Positions 29,119-38,638 of a stretch of 64,000 nucleotides of DNA are shown piece after piece. Source of the stretch: Pantanalinema sp. GBBB05 (GTDB lineage: Bacteria > Cyanobacteriota > Cyanobacteriia > Leptolyngbyales > Leptolyngbyaceae); NCBI GenBank assembly GCA_016743235.1, contig VRZD01000002.1:248001-312000 (forward strand), given 5' to 3'. Under the pieces are notes generated by a model. It made no database searches and was not told the origin of the DNA. It saw only the letters and a program-made list of their open reading frames with translations. Position 1 is the first letter of the stretch; the number at the start of each line of letters is the position of its first letter. Position numbers and translations under genes: made by a program.

Positions 29119-30078
29119 CTATTTCCAAGCACGACTGAGTTCAGCCAGTTGGTCAATCTCGCTCCGACTCAAACTCCACCCTAATGCTCCAGCATTTTGT
29201 TGAGCCTGTTCGGCAGTTTTTGCCCCTGGAATTGGAATGACCTGCCCTTGAGCCATCAGCCAATTCAAGGCCACTTGGGCTGGAGTGCGTTGGTGCAGTT
29301 CACCAATCTTCCGTAACGCAGTAATCAGGGGAGCAATTTTGGCTAATCCGCTATGACTAAAGCGGGGATCTAACCGGCGACCACCCATGATTGGAGCAGA
29401 GTGATCGACCGTATACTTTCCAGTCAGCAGTCCCTGTGCCAGCGGGCTATAAGCCAGAATCGTCACTCCTAATTCACGGGCAGCCTCCAAAGTGCCATTA
29501 GATTCAATCTGACGGGTTAGCAGTGAATACCGCACCTGGTTCACCGCCAAGGGAATTCCCCGGTCTGCCAAGAGTTGATGAGCTTGCCGCATTTGCTTGG
29601 CAGAGTAGTTACTGACCCCGATCGCCCCAATTTTGCCTTGCTGAACGGCATCTGCCAGAGCATTCATCAGGACTTTCTGTCCCATCAGGAAATCGAACGG
29701 GGTATGGACTTGATACAGCGCAATCTGATTGACCTGTAACCGTTTGAGGCTGGCATTGAGAGCCTCAGTCACGGATTGAGCACTAAACCGCCATGGTAAG
29801 GGAAAATATTTGGTGGCAATTTGAATCGGTTGGTCAGTTTGTTGCATGAACTGTCCTAACAACCGCTCCGACTCTCCGAACCCATAGAGTTCAGCCGTAT
29901 CGAAGAAGGTCACTCCCTGAGCCACAGCCGTGCTGAAAGCCGCTTGTACCTGTTCAGCTCCATAGTCTTTGCCATAACTCCAGAACAGGTTGTCGCCCCA
30001 GGCCCAAGTCCCAATCCCCAAGGCAGGAACAGTAATATTAGTTTGACCGAGCGTGACGGTTTGGGTTGCTGTTGGCAC
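29119..30078 (-). CDS. Aldo/keto reductase
   Basis: NADP(H)-dependent oxidoreductase with the (beta/alpha)8 AKR fold, 319 residues. Catalytic tetrad candidates: Asp/Tyr in FFDTAELYGFGESE (about 58-71), Lys in IATKYFPLP (about 90) and His in YQVHTPFD (about 122). The cofactor segments IGVSNYSAKQM, AYSPLAQGLLTGKY and PIPGAKTAEQAQQN (2'-phosphate binding) are present. GTG start at 30078. Substrate unknown. Confidence 0.93.
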   Translation of the reverse strand: MPTATQTVTLGQTNITVPALGIGTWAWGDNLFWSYGKDYGAEQVQAAFSTAVAQGVTFFDTAELYGFGESERLLGQFMQQTDQPIQIATKYFPLPWRFSAQSVTEALNASLKRLQVNQIALYQVHTPFDFLMGQKVLMNALADAVQQGKIGAIGVSNYSAKQMRQAHQLLADRGIPLAVNQVRYSLLTRQIESNGTLEAARELGVTILAYSPLAQGLLTGKYTVDHSAPIMGGRRLDPRFSHSGLAKIAPLITALRKIGELHQRTPAQVALNWLMAQGQVIPIPGAKTAEQAQQNAGALGWSLSRSEIDQLAELSRAWK

Positions 30079-30300
30079 GCGATCGCCTCCCTTAAACTTT
30101 CGTTACATCTTGAGTGTATCGCTGTGATTGAGAAATGTTATCTCTACTTTGGCTATAGAATCTGGGAACCAATGGAGTAGTCTAGACTGCGTCCATCTTA
30201 AACACTCTAACTGCGACAAAATTTTGACAAAATATCCGAACTAGATTCGTGATTTCGACGTTACCTTCCTTTACATTCCTCACATTTTTGGATATCGGTT

Positions 30301-31755
30301 ATGGAAACGGGTGATTTTTCCAATTCGCCAATTGAAGAACCAGTTGAGCCACCAGTTACTCCCTACCAACTGCCGCGCATCACGTTGCCAATTATGCTGC
30401 GCTTAGGGCTGTTTCAGTTAGGGTTAGGCATGATGTCAGTCTTGCTGACTGGCTTACTAAACCGCGTCATGATTAAGGAACTGGGAGTACCTGCCACGAT
30501 CGCGAGTATTGTGCTAGCCGTGACTCTATTTGTTTCTCCCCTACGAGTCTGGTTTGGGCATTTATCGGATCGCAAACCGCTGTGGGGCAAATTGCATCGC
30601 ACGAGCTATGTGCTGACTGGCGCGATCGGGTTTGCAATCTTGGCATATCTGGCCGTTCAGGTGATGTGGCAGTTAGGGGCAGTCTCTCGTACCGCTGGTT
30701 GGGGCAGTAGCGCCTATGGCTGGACGATCGCATTAGCGGCTGTCTTTGGGTTGTATGGTATTGCCCTCAGTTCCAGTTCCACTCCGTTCGCTACCCTGCT
30801 CGTTGATGTGACGGATGAAGACGATCGCGCCAAATTGGTTGGGATCGATTGGGCAATGCTGACGGGAGGCATCGCGATCGGTGGCATCTTGATCAAAGTG
30901 TTATTAAAACGGCTGGAAACGGATCCATCCGGAGCGGCGCTGCAAGCTAGCGTCAATAATGTGTTTATAATTATGCCCTTACTGGTTGTGGTGCTAGCCT
31001 TTATTGCCACTTGGGGGATTGAACAAAAATACTCCCGGTTTATGCACCACCGCCAAGTTCTCGCTAACGCCAATGAAAGCATTACCTTGGCTCGTTCTTG
31101 GCACATTCTGACGGCAAGTCGCCAAACTCGGTTTTTCTTCTCCTTCTTGCTAGCCATGACTCTGGGGCTATTCTTGCAAGATACCATTCTGGAACCCTAC
31201 GGTGGTGAAGTGTTCAAAATGCCACCGGGAGACACCGCCATTCTCAATAGCTTCTTCGGGGGTGGGGCACTCTTGGGCATTTTGGGCGCCGGATTCTGGG
31301 TAGCTCCACGTATCGGTAAACGTCAAACGGCTAAAGTCGGGTGCCAGTTAGTTGTCCTGTCAATAATCCTGATCATTGGCTCTGGCTTTACTAGCAATGT
31401 GAATTTTTTACAACTGGCATTGCTACTATTTGGCATCGCTTCTGGAGTCACAACGACGGGAGCTGTGACCCTGATGTTGGACTTAACAGCCACCGAAACG
31501 GCTGGTATGTTTATCGGCGCTTGGGGCTTATCGCAAGCCTTGGCGAGAGGTTGTGCCACCGTAGCGGGTGGGGCACTGTTAGACATCGCCAAAAGACTAA
31601 CCACCGATCAGGTCGCTGCCTACGGCTTTGTCTTCATTTTGCAAGCTGTAGCGATGTTGATTGCGATCGGATTATTAGGTCGCGTCAATGTCCAGGAATT
31701 TCAGGCAAAGTCGAAAGAGGCGATCGCGGCTGTAATGGGTAGTGAATTAGAGTAA
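30301..31755 (+). CDS. BCD-family MFS transporter (PucC/LhaA-like)
   Basis: Twelve-helix major-facilitator protein of 484 residues. A Pro-rich N-terminus precedes LPIMLRLGLFQLGLGMMSVL; the MFS A-like loop is FGHLSDRKPLWGKLHRTSYV (about 78-97), typical of the bacteriochlorophyll-delivery (PucC/LhaA) branch. The central SSSSTPFATLLVDVTDEDDRAK (about 157-178; key residues DVTDEDDR) is also characteristic. Related proteins are linked to (bacterio)chlorophyll or antenna assembly; in cyanobacteria the function is not established. ATG start; the next gene begins 23 nt downstream, likely in operon. Confidence 0.88.
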   Translation: METGDFSNSPIEEPVEPPVTPYQLPRITLPIMLRLGLFQLGLGMMSVLLTGLLNRVMIKELGVPATIASIVLAVTLFVSPLRVWFGHLSDRKPLWGKLHRTSYVLTGAIGFAILAYLAVQVMWQLGAVSRTAGWGSSAYGWTIALAAVFGLYGIALSSSSTPFATLLVDVTDEDDRAKLVGIDWAMLTGGIAIGGILIKVLLKRLETDPSGAALQASVNNVFIIMPLLVVVLAFIATWGIEQKYSRFMHHRQVLANANESITLARSWHILTASRQTRFFFSFLLAMTLGLFLQDTILEPYGGEVFKMPPGDTAILNSFFGGGALLGILGAGFWVAPRIGKRQTAKVGCQLVVLSIILIIGSGFTSNVNFLQLALLLFGIASGVTTTGAVTLMLDLTATETAGMFIGAWGLSQALARGCATVAGGALLDIAKRLTTDQVAAYGFVFILQAVAMLIAIGLLGRVNVQEFQAKSKEAIAAVMGSELE

Positions 31756-31763
31756 CGCTGGCA

Positions 31764-31772
31764 TAAGGAGGT
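31764..31772 (+). promoter_or_regulatory. Strong Shine-Dalgarno that decides a non-canonical start
   Basis: taaggaggt matches the anti-SD very well and contains the in-frame TAA stop (31764-31766) of the following reading frame. The next in-frame ATG/GTG/TTG is only at 31830, 58 nt away, whereas ATC at 31779 is at normal spacing (about 7 nt). Confidence 0.65.
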
Positions 31773-31778
31773 ATTCCT

Positions 31779-32588
31779 ATCGACTTCTGGACACAAATTC
31801 TTGACTTTGCCCGCTCGACCACTAACCGAGTGGGGTTACGCTTGCTGCAAGACTTTGGGCAAGTTCAAGCGGCTGAAAAAGCTGATGGCAGTTTAGTCAC
31901 CCAATCCGATCGCTGGGCTGATGAAACACTACGAACCGCGATCGCGGCACAGTTTCCCACCCACGGAGTATTGAGCGAAGAAGTAGAACATATCTTCCCC
32001 GATACCGATTGGTGTTGGGTGATTGATCCACTCGATGGTACGACTAATTTTGCTAGAGGCTTACCCCTCTGGGGCATTTCCTTGGGACTGCTCTATCGGG
32101 GAACTCCGGTGTTTGGCTATGTCCACATTCCCCCATTAGGACAATCGTTTTACGGCTACTGGGCAGGTAACTCTGGGTTAGAGATGCCTACGGGAGCCTT
32201 CCTTAACGATCGCCCGATTACCGTTAGCCGCGATCAACCCGATACCAATCACTTCTTTAATCTCTGTGCTCGGAGTACTGCCGTGATGCGACCAGGCTTC
32301 CCGGTAAAAATCCGCATGTTAGGCGTTGCTACTTATAACCTGTTAACAGTCGCCAAGGGCACAGCGTTAGGCGGAGTTGAAGCCACACCCAAAATTTGGG
32401 ATATTGCCGGAGTTTGGGCGATTACGCAAGCGGCGGGAGCGATATGGCATCCGTTGGAACTACATCCTATCTTTCCGCTGCAACCGGGTCAGGATTATGG
32501 CGATCGAGCCTATCCCACGTTAGTGGTGAGTCAGCCGAAGTTAGTCGCTGTGTTTGAGCCGTTGGTGCGGGCGATCGGGAAGTCGTGA
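31779..32588 (+). CDS. Inositol-monophosphatase-family phosphatase (apparent ATC start)
   Basis: Metal-dependent sugar/inositol phosphatase. Motifs: LSEEVEHIF (Glu of metal site), DPLDGTTNFARGLPLWGIS (signature 1; core DPLDGTTNF) and PKIWDIAGVWAITQAAGA (signature 2, WDIAG). Conserved-looking N-terminal helix IDFWTQILDFARSTTNRVG lies upstream of the first usable GTG (31830), in frame, directly behind a strong ribosome site. The frame has a stop at 31764 and no ATG/GTG/TTG/CTG between, so translation probably begins at ATC 31779 (or ATT 31773); otherwise the protein loses its first 17 residues or the sequence has an error. Follows the BCD transporter gene closely. Substrate may be inositol phosphate, histidinol phosphate or a sugar phosphate. 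Confidence 0.85.
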   Translation: MDFWTQILDFARSTTNRVGLRLLQDFGQVQAAEKADGSLVTQSDRWADETLRTAIAAQFPTHGVLSEEVEHIFPDTDWCWVIDPLDGTTNFARGLPLWGISLGLLYRGTPVFGYVHIPPLGQSFYGYWAGNSGLEMPTGAFLNDRPITVSRDQPDTNHFFNLCARSTAVMRPGFPVKIRMLGVATYNLLTVAKGTALGGVEATPKIWDIAGVWAITQAAGAIWHPLELHPIFPLQPGQDYGDRAYPTLVVSQPKLVAVFEPLVRAIGKS

Positions 32589-32741
32589 GTGGCTAGGTGA
32601 GGGAGATGAGCAAGATGCGGGCGATCGGGGAGTCACTCCAGCCTGGGTAGGTCTGATTTTCCGATGGCCTCTTGCCGATACAATGCTATGGGGAACTTAT
32701 CGTATCGAGTCCTCAGTCCTTGCTAGTTAGGAGATGTTGTT

Positions 32742-33257
32742 GTGGATCTTTCTCGTATTCCTGCCCAGCCTAAGTCTGGTTTGATAAATGTCCTGATTGA
32801 GATTCCGGCAGGAAGTAAGAATAAGTATGAGTTCGACAAGGATTTAAATGCCTTTGCACTCGATCGTGTTCTTTACTCCTCCGTGCAATATCCCTATGAC
32901 TATGGTTTTGTGCCGAATACCCTGGCCGATGATGGTGATCCCCTCGATGGCATGGTGTTGATGGATCAACCGACCTTCCCAGGCTGTGTGATTGCAGCCC
33001 GTCCAATTGGCATGTTAGAGATGGTAGATGGCGGCGATCGCGACGAAAAGATTTTGTGTGTTCCCGATAAAGATCCGCGATATGTCAATGTCAAGTCATT
33101 GGCGGATGTTGCCTCCCATCGCCTAGACGAAATTGCTGAATTCTTCAAAACTTATAAGAATTTGGAGAAAAAAGTCACAGAAATCCTGGGATGGAAAGAT
33201 GTAGATCAAGTTATGCCTCTGGTAGAGAAGTGTATCCAGGCGGGTGCAAAAGGATAA
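32742..33257 (+). CDS. ppa: Inorganic pyrophosphatase (family I)
   Basis: Hydrolyses pyrophosphate to drive biosynthesis. 171 residues, normal length. Visible: [16 protein letters not shown] (about 20-35), [11 protein letters not shown] (about 52), the metal site [10 protein letters not shown] (about 66-75), and [14 protein letters not shown] (about 100) as in soluble PPases. GTG start behind taggag. A 10-bp hairpin lies downstream at 33303-33333. Confidence 0.97.
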   Translation: MDLSRIPAQPKSGLINVLIEIPAGSKNKYEFDKDLNAFALDRVLYSSVQYPYDYGFVPNTLADDGDPLDGMVLMDQPTFPGCVIAARPIGMLEMVDGGDRDEKILCVPDKDPRYVNVKSLADVASHRLDEIAEFFKTYKNLEKKVTEILGWKDVDQVMPLVEKCIQAGAKG

Positions 33258-33302
33258 TCCACCCCGATCGTTCGATTGCAGTTAATCCCTAACTTTGAAC
33301 AG

Positions 33303-33333
33303 CGAGGCTTAGAGATCACGGTCCTAAGCCTCG
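33303..33333 (+). terminator. Perfect 10-bp hairpin after ppa
   Basis: cgaggcttag / ctaagcctcg with an 11-nt loop, 45 nt after the ppa stop. No T-run follows, so termination or mRNA 3'-end stabilisation is inferred. Confidence 0.55.
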
Positions 33334-33463
33334 AACTGGTAAAGTGACTGTTAAGCCTGATCCTGAATGGTTGCATTTGTACCCAATTTGAGCTGGGACG
33401 CCTAGGATAGGAACATCCCCCCTAACCGATTTCCCAGTTGATTTACCGCTTTGAGCTCCACTT

Positions 33464-33871
33464 ATGCAGCGTACGCTTCTCTTAGCCAAAATTCATAATT
33501 GCGTACTGACTGCTGCCAACCTGAACTATGTGGGTAGCATAAGTATTGATGAGGATATTTTAAACGCAGCGGGAATTCTACCTTATGAGCAGGTGCAGGT
33601 TGTCAATGTGGCCAATGGTGAGCGTTTGATCACCTATGCCATTAAGGCGCCTGCCAAGTCTGGGGCAGTCGAACTCAACGGTGCGGCGGCTCGTCTGGGA
33701 ATGCCCGGAGACCGTGTGATCGTGATGACCTATGCCCAACTTTCATCAGAAGAACTGAAGGAGCATTCTCCGATCGTTGTTCTGGTGGATGACCGGAATC
33801 GCCTGCTCGAAGTTCGTCGGTACACAGACCTGTTAGAAAAGGCTAACGTGATCAACAATGTCAGAGCTTGA
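33464..33871 (+). CDS. panD: Aspartate 1-decarboxylase
   Basis: Pyruvoyl enzyme making beta-alanine for pantothenate/CoA. 135 residues with [16 protein letters not shown] at the N-terminus and the self-cleavage site in YVGSISID (Gly24-Ser25; Ser becomes the pyruvoyl group). The conserved RLITYAI and [18 protein letters not shown] blocks are present. ATG start. Its last 14 nt overlap the start of the MBL gene, indicating translational coupling. Confidence 0.96.
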   Translation: MQRTLLLAKIHNCVLTAANLNYVGSISIDEDILNAAGILPYEQVQVVNVANGERLITYAIKAPAKSGAVELNGAAARLGMPGDRVIVMTYAQLSSEELKEHSPIVVLVDDRNRLLEVRRYTDLLEKANVINNVRA

Positions 33872-34763
33872 CCCATTGACATCCAACCCACAGGCTAATC
33901 AGGCAACGGTTGGAGAAGCCACGCATTCGCCCGATTTTATTGTTCACTTTTGGGGTGTCCGAGGGAGTATTCCGGCTCCCGGTGCTGAAACCGTTCGTTA
34001 TGGCGGCAATACCTCCTGTGTCGAAATGCGGATTGGTGGTAAGCGGCTGATTTTTGATGGTGGAACAGGCTTACGCGTATTGGGTAAGAGCTTGCTGAAG
34101 CAGATGCCCGTAGAAGCCTATATGTTCTTTACGCACTCCCATTGGGATCATATTCAAGGGTTTCCCTTCTTTGTGCCCGCATTCATTAAAGGCAATTGTT
34201 TCCATATTTATGGGGCGATCGCGCCCAATGGTGCCACGATGAAGCAACGGTTGAGTGACCAAATGCTGCATCCTAATTTCCCAGTGCCGATTCAGGTCAT
34301 GCAATCTGACCTCAAGTTTTATGACCTGTTTCCCGGTGATGTGATGCAATTGGATGACATCACGATCGAAACCGGGTCACTCAACCACCCGAATACGGCG
34401 ATGGGCTATCGCATTACCTGGAATGGGCGAACGGTTGTGTATGCCACCGACACCGAACATTACCCCGATCGGCTGGACGAGAACCTGCTGCATCTGGCGC
34501 GGGATGCCAATATGCTGATCTACGATGCTTGCTACACGGATGAAGAATATCACGACCCCAAAGCGCCCAAAATTGGCTGGGGACACTCAACCTGGCAGGA
34601 AGCCATCAAGTTAGCCAAAGCTGCCAATGTTAACAAGACTGTGATTTTCCACCACGACCCCAATCATACCGATGACTTTCTGGATGATGTGGAAGCGCAG
34701 GTGCAGTCGGTATTCCCGAATAGTGTGTTAGCGCGGGAAGGCATGATTCTACCCGTTGTTTAA
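33858..34763 (+). CDS. MBL-fold metallo-hydrolase
   Basis: Metallo-beta-lactamase-fold hydrolase of 301 residues. It opens with [12 protein letters not shown] and YGGNTSC, followed by the zinc motif [15 protein letters not shown] (HxHxDH, about 92-97), YATDTEHY (about 196) and IFHHDPNH (about 262). This pattern is shared with proteins near cyclic-nucleotide phosphodiesterase/RNase Z-like enzymes; the actual substrate is unknown. The ATG overlaps panD by 14 nt, so expression is coupled. The stop overlaps the convergent pentapeptide gene by 4 nt. Confidence 0.9.
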   Translation: MSELDPLTSNPQANQATVGEATHSPDFIVHFWGVRGSIPAPGAETVRYGGNTSCVEMRIGGKRLIFDGGTGLRVLGKSLLKQMPVEAYMFFTHSHWDHIQGFPFFVPAFIKGNCFHIYGAIAPNGATMKQRLSDQMLHPNFPVPIQVMQSDLKFYDLFPGDVMQLDDITIETGSLNHPNTAMGYRITWNGRTVVYATDTEHYPDRLDENLLHLARDANMLIYDACYTDEEYHDPKAPKIGWGHSTWQEAIKLAKAANVNKTVIFHHDPNHTDDFLDDVEAQVQSVFPNSVLAREGMILPVV

Positions 34764-35374
34764 TAATGCAGGGAACCATCAGGCAAAATGGCACCGCGTA
34801 GGTTGGTGCCCTCTAATTTAGCTTTGGTCAAAATAGCGCGGTAAAGGTTAGCAGAACTGAGGTTAGCCTCATGCAAGTTAGCTTCGTGCAGATTGGCTTC
34901 CATCAAATTGGCCCGAATCAGCCCTGCCCAACTCAAATTAGCCATATCCAGATCAGCCTTCCGTAGATTCGCCTTGTCCAGATTAGCGACTTGTAGGCTG
35001 GCCTGCTTTAAGTTGGCGTGGCTAAGATTGGCATGACTCAAGTTTGCCACATGCAAATTGGCTCCACTTAAGTTGGCTCCCTGAAGATCGGCTTTACAGA
35101 GATCCACCTCATCTAGATTGGCGTGAGCCAAGTTAATATCGCTTAAGTTGGCATGACTAAGATCAGCCCCACTCAGATCGATCGCAACATGGCTATTTAA
35201 AGCTCGCCAGTGATTCCAGTGATCGACCCCTGCTCGCAGTAACCCTAGCTGTTCCTCGTTTGCCAAGGAAATTGCCTCTTCAATCCATACAACATGCTCT
35301 GCTTTTAGAGTAGCAGTCTCACTACTTTCTGACAGTGCATTTAATCCTTCTGTAATAGTCCTAGCCCTTGTCAC
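34760..35374 (-). CDS. Pentapeptide-repeat protein
   Basis: 204 residues. After a helical N-terminus (about 1-65) come some 25 consecutive A(N/D)LxX pentapeptides (ADLSHANLSD, NLSGANLHVANLS, ANLHEANLHEANL and so on), forming a right-handed quadrilateral beta-helix. No signal peptide or membrane span, so cytosolic. Cyanobacteria have many such proteins of unknown role; a DNA-mimic gyrase-protection role is possible but not indicated. GTG start. Slightly overlaps the MBL gene at the 3' end. Confidence 0.92.
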   Translation of the reverse strand: MTRARTITEGLNALSESSETATLKAEHVVWIEEAISLANEEQLGLLRAGVDHWNHWRALNSHVAIDLSGADLSHANLSDINLAHANLDEVDLCKADLQGANLSGANLHVANLSHANLSHANLKQASLQVANLDKANLRKADLDMANLSWAGLIRANLMEANLHEANLHEANLSSANLYRAILTKAKLEGTNLRGAILPDGSLHY

Positions 35375-35453
35375 TCAGGATACAGAGAGCCGTCAGTTAT
35401 CTTGGCTAACGGCAATCCCACCATAAAGAGTTCGGTTCCACGGCTACCGTTTC

Positions 35454-37166
35454 GTGCCCGTTCCAGATACCTTCGTAATAGGGATTAATAATTGGGGTAA
35501 ACTCGTTGCCATACGAGGGGGTGGATTTGTGCCGAAGTGGTTATTACCGACCTTAAGCGAGATTTTGGCATTGGGTGATCCGGCCTGGATCATGAGTCGG
35601 GGGGCTGAGATTGGACAGCCGCATTTAGACCAACCGCATTCCCGTCGAATTAGCCGCGTTGCCTTGCAGCAGGTACGAGCAGAACGGGAATGGCGGGGCG
35701 CGATCGCCGCATTGAGCGCATTGTTACAGCGATCGCTCCTGGAAGCTGACATGGGTGATCTAGGAAGCGATCACACCATTGATATTATGAGATCCGGGAT
35801 GTCTGAATCATCGATTCAGGGAGTTGTGTTGTCAGGACCGCTTCCCATTCTTAGCCATACTGAGCTGGTGCAAGCATTCGCCACCTGGACTTTGACTGCC
35901 AATCCCTTATCCGGTAGTCATCGGATGCCCTTTCAACTTTTACCTGCGGCTGAGTCAGCGACCACCCAAGAGCAACTTCCAGCACCCGTGTTACCACTGT
36001 TACCCGGAGATCCACTGACAGCGGAACAGTTTTGTTTGGTGCTGACTTCGCGGTTTAGCTTGGTTATGGTGTTAGGCGAAAGCTTGACCGAGGAGCCCGC
36101 TTTTATGTTCTCCTTTGCACCCGATGTGGTGCAACAAGCTTGGGAGGCATTGCGGCCCCGGATTCTCCTGATGGGTGCACACCAGATTGACCATTTAGAT
36201 CAACTGATGCAGCAATTTCCCCCAGTGACCCCAGATTACCGAACGGTCATGCAGTTTAGCCAGTTGATGCTGGAACGGTTGCCAGAGCCCCTGGAAGAAC
36301 TACCCCATCCCCGTCACGAAACAGTTAAACATCGCAAACTCGGGCATAACCAATCGCATGGAACCCACTCGATCGCGGATTACTCGCTACCTGATTCATC
36401 CAGCTTCGATGTGGAATTGCTGAAAGCGATCGCCCATGAAGTCCGGACTCCCCTGAGTACAATTCGGACGCTGACTCGGTTGTTGTTGAAGCGTAGCGAT
36501 CTGCCTGCGGATGTAATTAAGCGGTTGTCTGTGATTGATCGCGAGTGTAACGAACAAATCGATCGCTTTGGCTTGATTTTCCGCGCCGTGGAATTGGAAA
36601 CTTGTGCCAACCATAAGCCAACTATGCCTCTGACTCGGACATCATTGGCGCAGGTATTTCAACAAAGCATTCCTCGCTGGCAGCAACAAGCCAATCAACG
36701 CCAGATGACCCTAGACGTGACCTTGCCGCCTAAAATGCCGACGATCGTCAGTGATCCAACCATGCTGGATCAAGCATTAACGAGTTTGATTGAACGGTTT
36801 ACTCGGAGCTTACCGGCGGGTAGCCATATCCAGGTAGAAGTGATGCTAGCCGGGAGTCAATTGAAATTGCAACTCCAGTCATATCTGCATTCGGACGATG
36901 ATGGCATGGACGCTAACAAGATGGCATTTGCTGTGCAGGAGACAAATCAGCCCACCGTGAAGGCGATCGGTCAAGTATTAATGTTTCAGCCTGAAACAGG
37001 CAGCCTTAGCCTCAATTTATCGGTAACTAAGAACCTCTTTCAGGCAATGGGTGGTAAGTTGATTGTGCGGCAGCGCCCTCAACAAGGGGAAGTGATGACT
37101 GTTTACCTACCACTAGAAATGAGTGGCTCCAGCATTCTAGACAATGCCAATATCGTTGATGTTTAG
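35454..37166 (+). CDS. Histidine-kinase-like protein with degenerate ATPase domain
   Basis: 570 residues. The N-terminal ~290 residues are a cyanobacterial sensory region I do not recognise (IGINNWGKLVAIRGGGFVPKW, LQQVRAEREWRGAIAALSALLQR). Then a clear HisKA region with intact H-box (LKAIAHEVRTPLSTIRTL, about 323-340), and a C-terminal HATPase-like fold (about 400-560). There the N-box reads LTSLIERFTRSLP with no Asn, no DxGxG is visible, and the G2 region reads LSLNLSVTKNLFQAMGGK. ATP binding is therefore doubtful: it could still be a phosphoacceptor/docking protein. Start may be GTG or ATG-like at 35454. Its stop overlaps the convergent HpsJ gene by 4 nt. Confidence 0.8.
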   Translation: MPVPDTFVIGINNWGKLVAIRGGGFVPKWLLPTLSEILALGDPAWIMSRGAEIGQPHLDQPHSRRISRVALQQVRAEREWRGAIAALSALLQRSLLEADMGDLGSDHTIDIMRSGMSESSIQGVVLSGPLPILSHTELVQAFATWTLTANPLSGSHRMPFQLLPAAESATTQEQLPAPVLPLLPGDPLTAEQFCLVLTSRFSLVMVLGESLTEEPAFMFSFAPDVVQQAWEALRPRILLMGAHQIDHLDQLMQQFPPVTPDYRTVMQFSQLMLERLPEPLEELPHPRHETVKHRKLGHNQSHGTHSIADYSLPDSSSFDVELLKAIAHEVRTPLSTIRTLTRLLLKRSDLPADVIKRLSVIDRECNEQIDRFGLIFRAVELETCANHKPTMPLTRTSLAQVFQQSIPRWQQQANQRQMTLDVTLPPKMPTIVSDPTMLDQALTSLIERFTRSLPAGSHIQVEVMLAGSQLKLQLQSYLHSDDDGMDANKMAFAVQETNQPTVKAIGQVLMFQPETGSLSLNLSVTKNLFQAMGGKLIVRQRPQQGEVMTVYLPLEMSGSSILDNANIVDV

Positions 37167-37897
37167 CGTGCCCAACCTGTACTCCGCCACAAAATGAAGA
37201 ATAAGACGGCAGCAATAACGGCACCAATGCTCCACTTAACAGCGTTTTTAATCAGTTCATTCCGTTGACTAGCCTGTTTCGCTTGAGCTTGTTGCTGTAA
37301 GGTATTTTTCCCTGCCTCGATTTTGCTCCTGGCATCTTTGATCCGACCCAGAACCGTAGTTTTCAATTCTTGGGGATTATTGGGAATGTCACCAATATTT
37401 AACTGAGTTAACTGAGATCTTAGTTTTTCTAACTCTTCAGGGTTACTGCGATTGAGTTGGGTTTCCAGTTGGTTAATTTGTGCCAGTTGCATGTCTGCCT
37501 TGGCTTGTTCCTGCTGCAAGGCTTGATTAATTTGTGCCTGACCTTGGCTGGTCAGTTGCAACGTGCTACCCACTAACGGCGGAATCAATAACAGAAACAC
37601 AACCGTCAGTAGTAGGCAAATCCAGGAGAGAACTTTTAACAGAATTTTTTCGATCGCGGCTCGCTCGAAAAATTCGCCAAAAAATACAAAGGCAAAACCA
37701 ATTAACGGAACAACTGATGTTTCAATCAGTTTACCGATTGTTTGAAATAGCCACTGGGGGGGATTGGCTGCCAATATTTCTGAGGGCGCTAAGCTAGCGA
37801 TCGCATCCACCAAAGCAAATACTAAAAATCCGTAGCCAATCCAGCGTAATCGATACACTGAGCGATTTTCACTGGAGTCATTAGATAATTCAGCCAT
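37163..37897 (-). CDS. HpsJ-family membrane protein
   Basis: 244 residues resembling HpsJ, a gene of the hormogonium polysaccharide loci of filamentous cyanobacteria. Pattern: two or three N-terminal helices (LRWIGYGFLVFALVDAIASL; SVVPLIGFAFVFFGEFF; VLSWICLLLTVVFLLLIPPLV), a long Gln/Ala-rich coiled coil (about 115-205), and a final helix (SIGAVIAAVLFFILWRSTGWA). Last gene of a minus-strand set with cyanoexosortase A and its partner (33 nt downstream of the latter). The link to gliding-associated polysaccharide is known for HpsJ homologues; here it is inferred. Confidence 0.8.
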   Translation of the reverse strand: MAELSNDSSENRSVYRLRWIGYGFLVFALVDAIASLAPSEILAANPPQWLFQTIGKLIETSVVPLIGFAFVFFGEFFERAAIEKILLKVLSWICLLLTVVFLLLIPPLVGSTLQLTSQGQAQINQALQQEQAKADMQLAQINQLETQLNRSNPEELEKLRSQLTQLNIGDIPNNPQELKTTVLGRIKDARSKIEAGKNTLQQQAQAKQASQRNELIKNAVKWSIGAVIAAVLFFILWRSTGWAR

Positions 37898-37929
37898 AAC
37901 GTTGGCTCCTCATACGTCAGGATTCGAAA

Positions 37930-38634
37930 TTAGGACGGTGGGTAGTTGGAACGCCACCATTGATACCAGGAAACCCATGCTGCCTCTAACTTCCTATAGG
38001 CTTCCTGTGAGTCCATAGACTCAGCCATAGCATCAGGTTTGACCGGAATCGACATTAATGTCCACAAACAACGATGATCCAGTAACGGTTCCCGTCCCCA
38101 GAGCCAGGGCAAGATGCGACTAAGCTGCACATCATAGGTAAAGCGGTCATGCCGAAACTGTTGATCGGTGACTGTGCTACTGCCCCGAGCATTGATGCAG
38201 GCAGTTAAATAAGCTCGCCCCTTATGGGTCAGCACCCCATAATACCCGATGTCTGGTCGATGACGGATCCCACTCGCCAGTTTGCTATTGCCCTCCCGCA
38301 CTGGACTATAGACAAACAGAAATCGGCTGACATTGCCATCCCCCATGGTATGCCGCAGTTCCACATCCATGCGCACATCGCCACGACGATAATAATAGCG
38401 TTGACCGTGGGCTGGGCTTTCACCTGCTCCTAGCGTGACTTTATCTTCGATCGCAGTGCTATCTAAAAATTGCCACCCATCGATCGGTACCGTGGGCGAC
38501 AGATGCCGTCCCGCATCACTGGCGACAGCATCTGGCTTAGGAGTAGCGATCGCCTTCAGCAACACCAACAAGGTTCCGCCTAAAGTCAGTGCCAGCAAGG
38601 TTAGGCGTAGCGGTTGCTTAATTGATTTCAGCAT
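37930..38634 (-). CDS. Cyanoexosortase A system-associated protein
   Basis: 234 residues with one N-terminal membrane anchor (LRLTLLALTLGGTLLVLLKAI) and a periplasmic EpsI-like domain: VPIDGWQFLDSTAI, YYYRRGDVRMDVELRHTMGDGNVSRFLF and YLTACINARG. This resembles the small protein encoded beside cyanobacterial exosortases. It starts 4 nt after the exosortase gene, and so is surely co-transcribed and probably acts with it in handling PEP-CTERM-type proteins or exopolysaccharide. Confidence 0.82.
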   Translation of the reverse strand: MLKSIKQPLRLTLLALTLGGTLLVLLKAIATPKPDAVASDAGRHLSPTVPIDGWQFLDSTAIEDKVTLGAGESPAHGQRYYYRRGDVRMDVELRHTMGDGNVSRFLFVYSPVREGNSKLASGIRHRPDIGYYGVLTHKGRAYLTACINARGSSTVTDQQFRHDRFTYDVQLSRILPWLWGREPLLDHRCLWTLMSIPVKPDAMAESMDSQEAYRKLEAAWVSWYQWWRSNYPPS

Positions 38635-38638
38635 TTGC

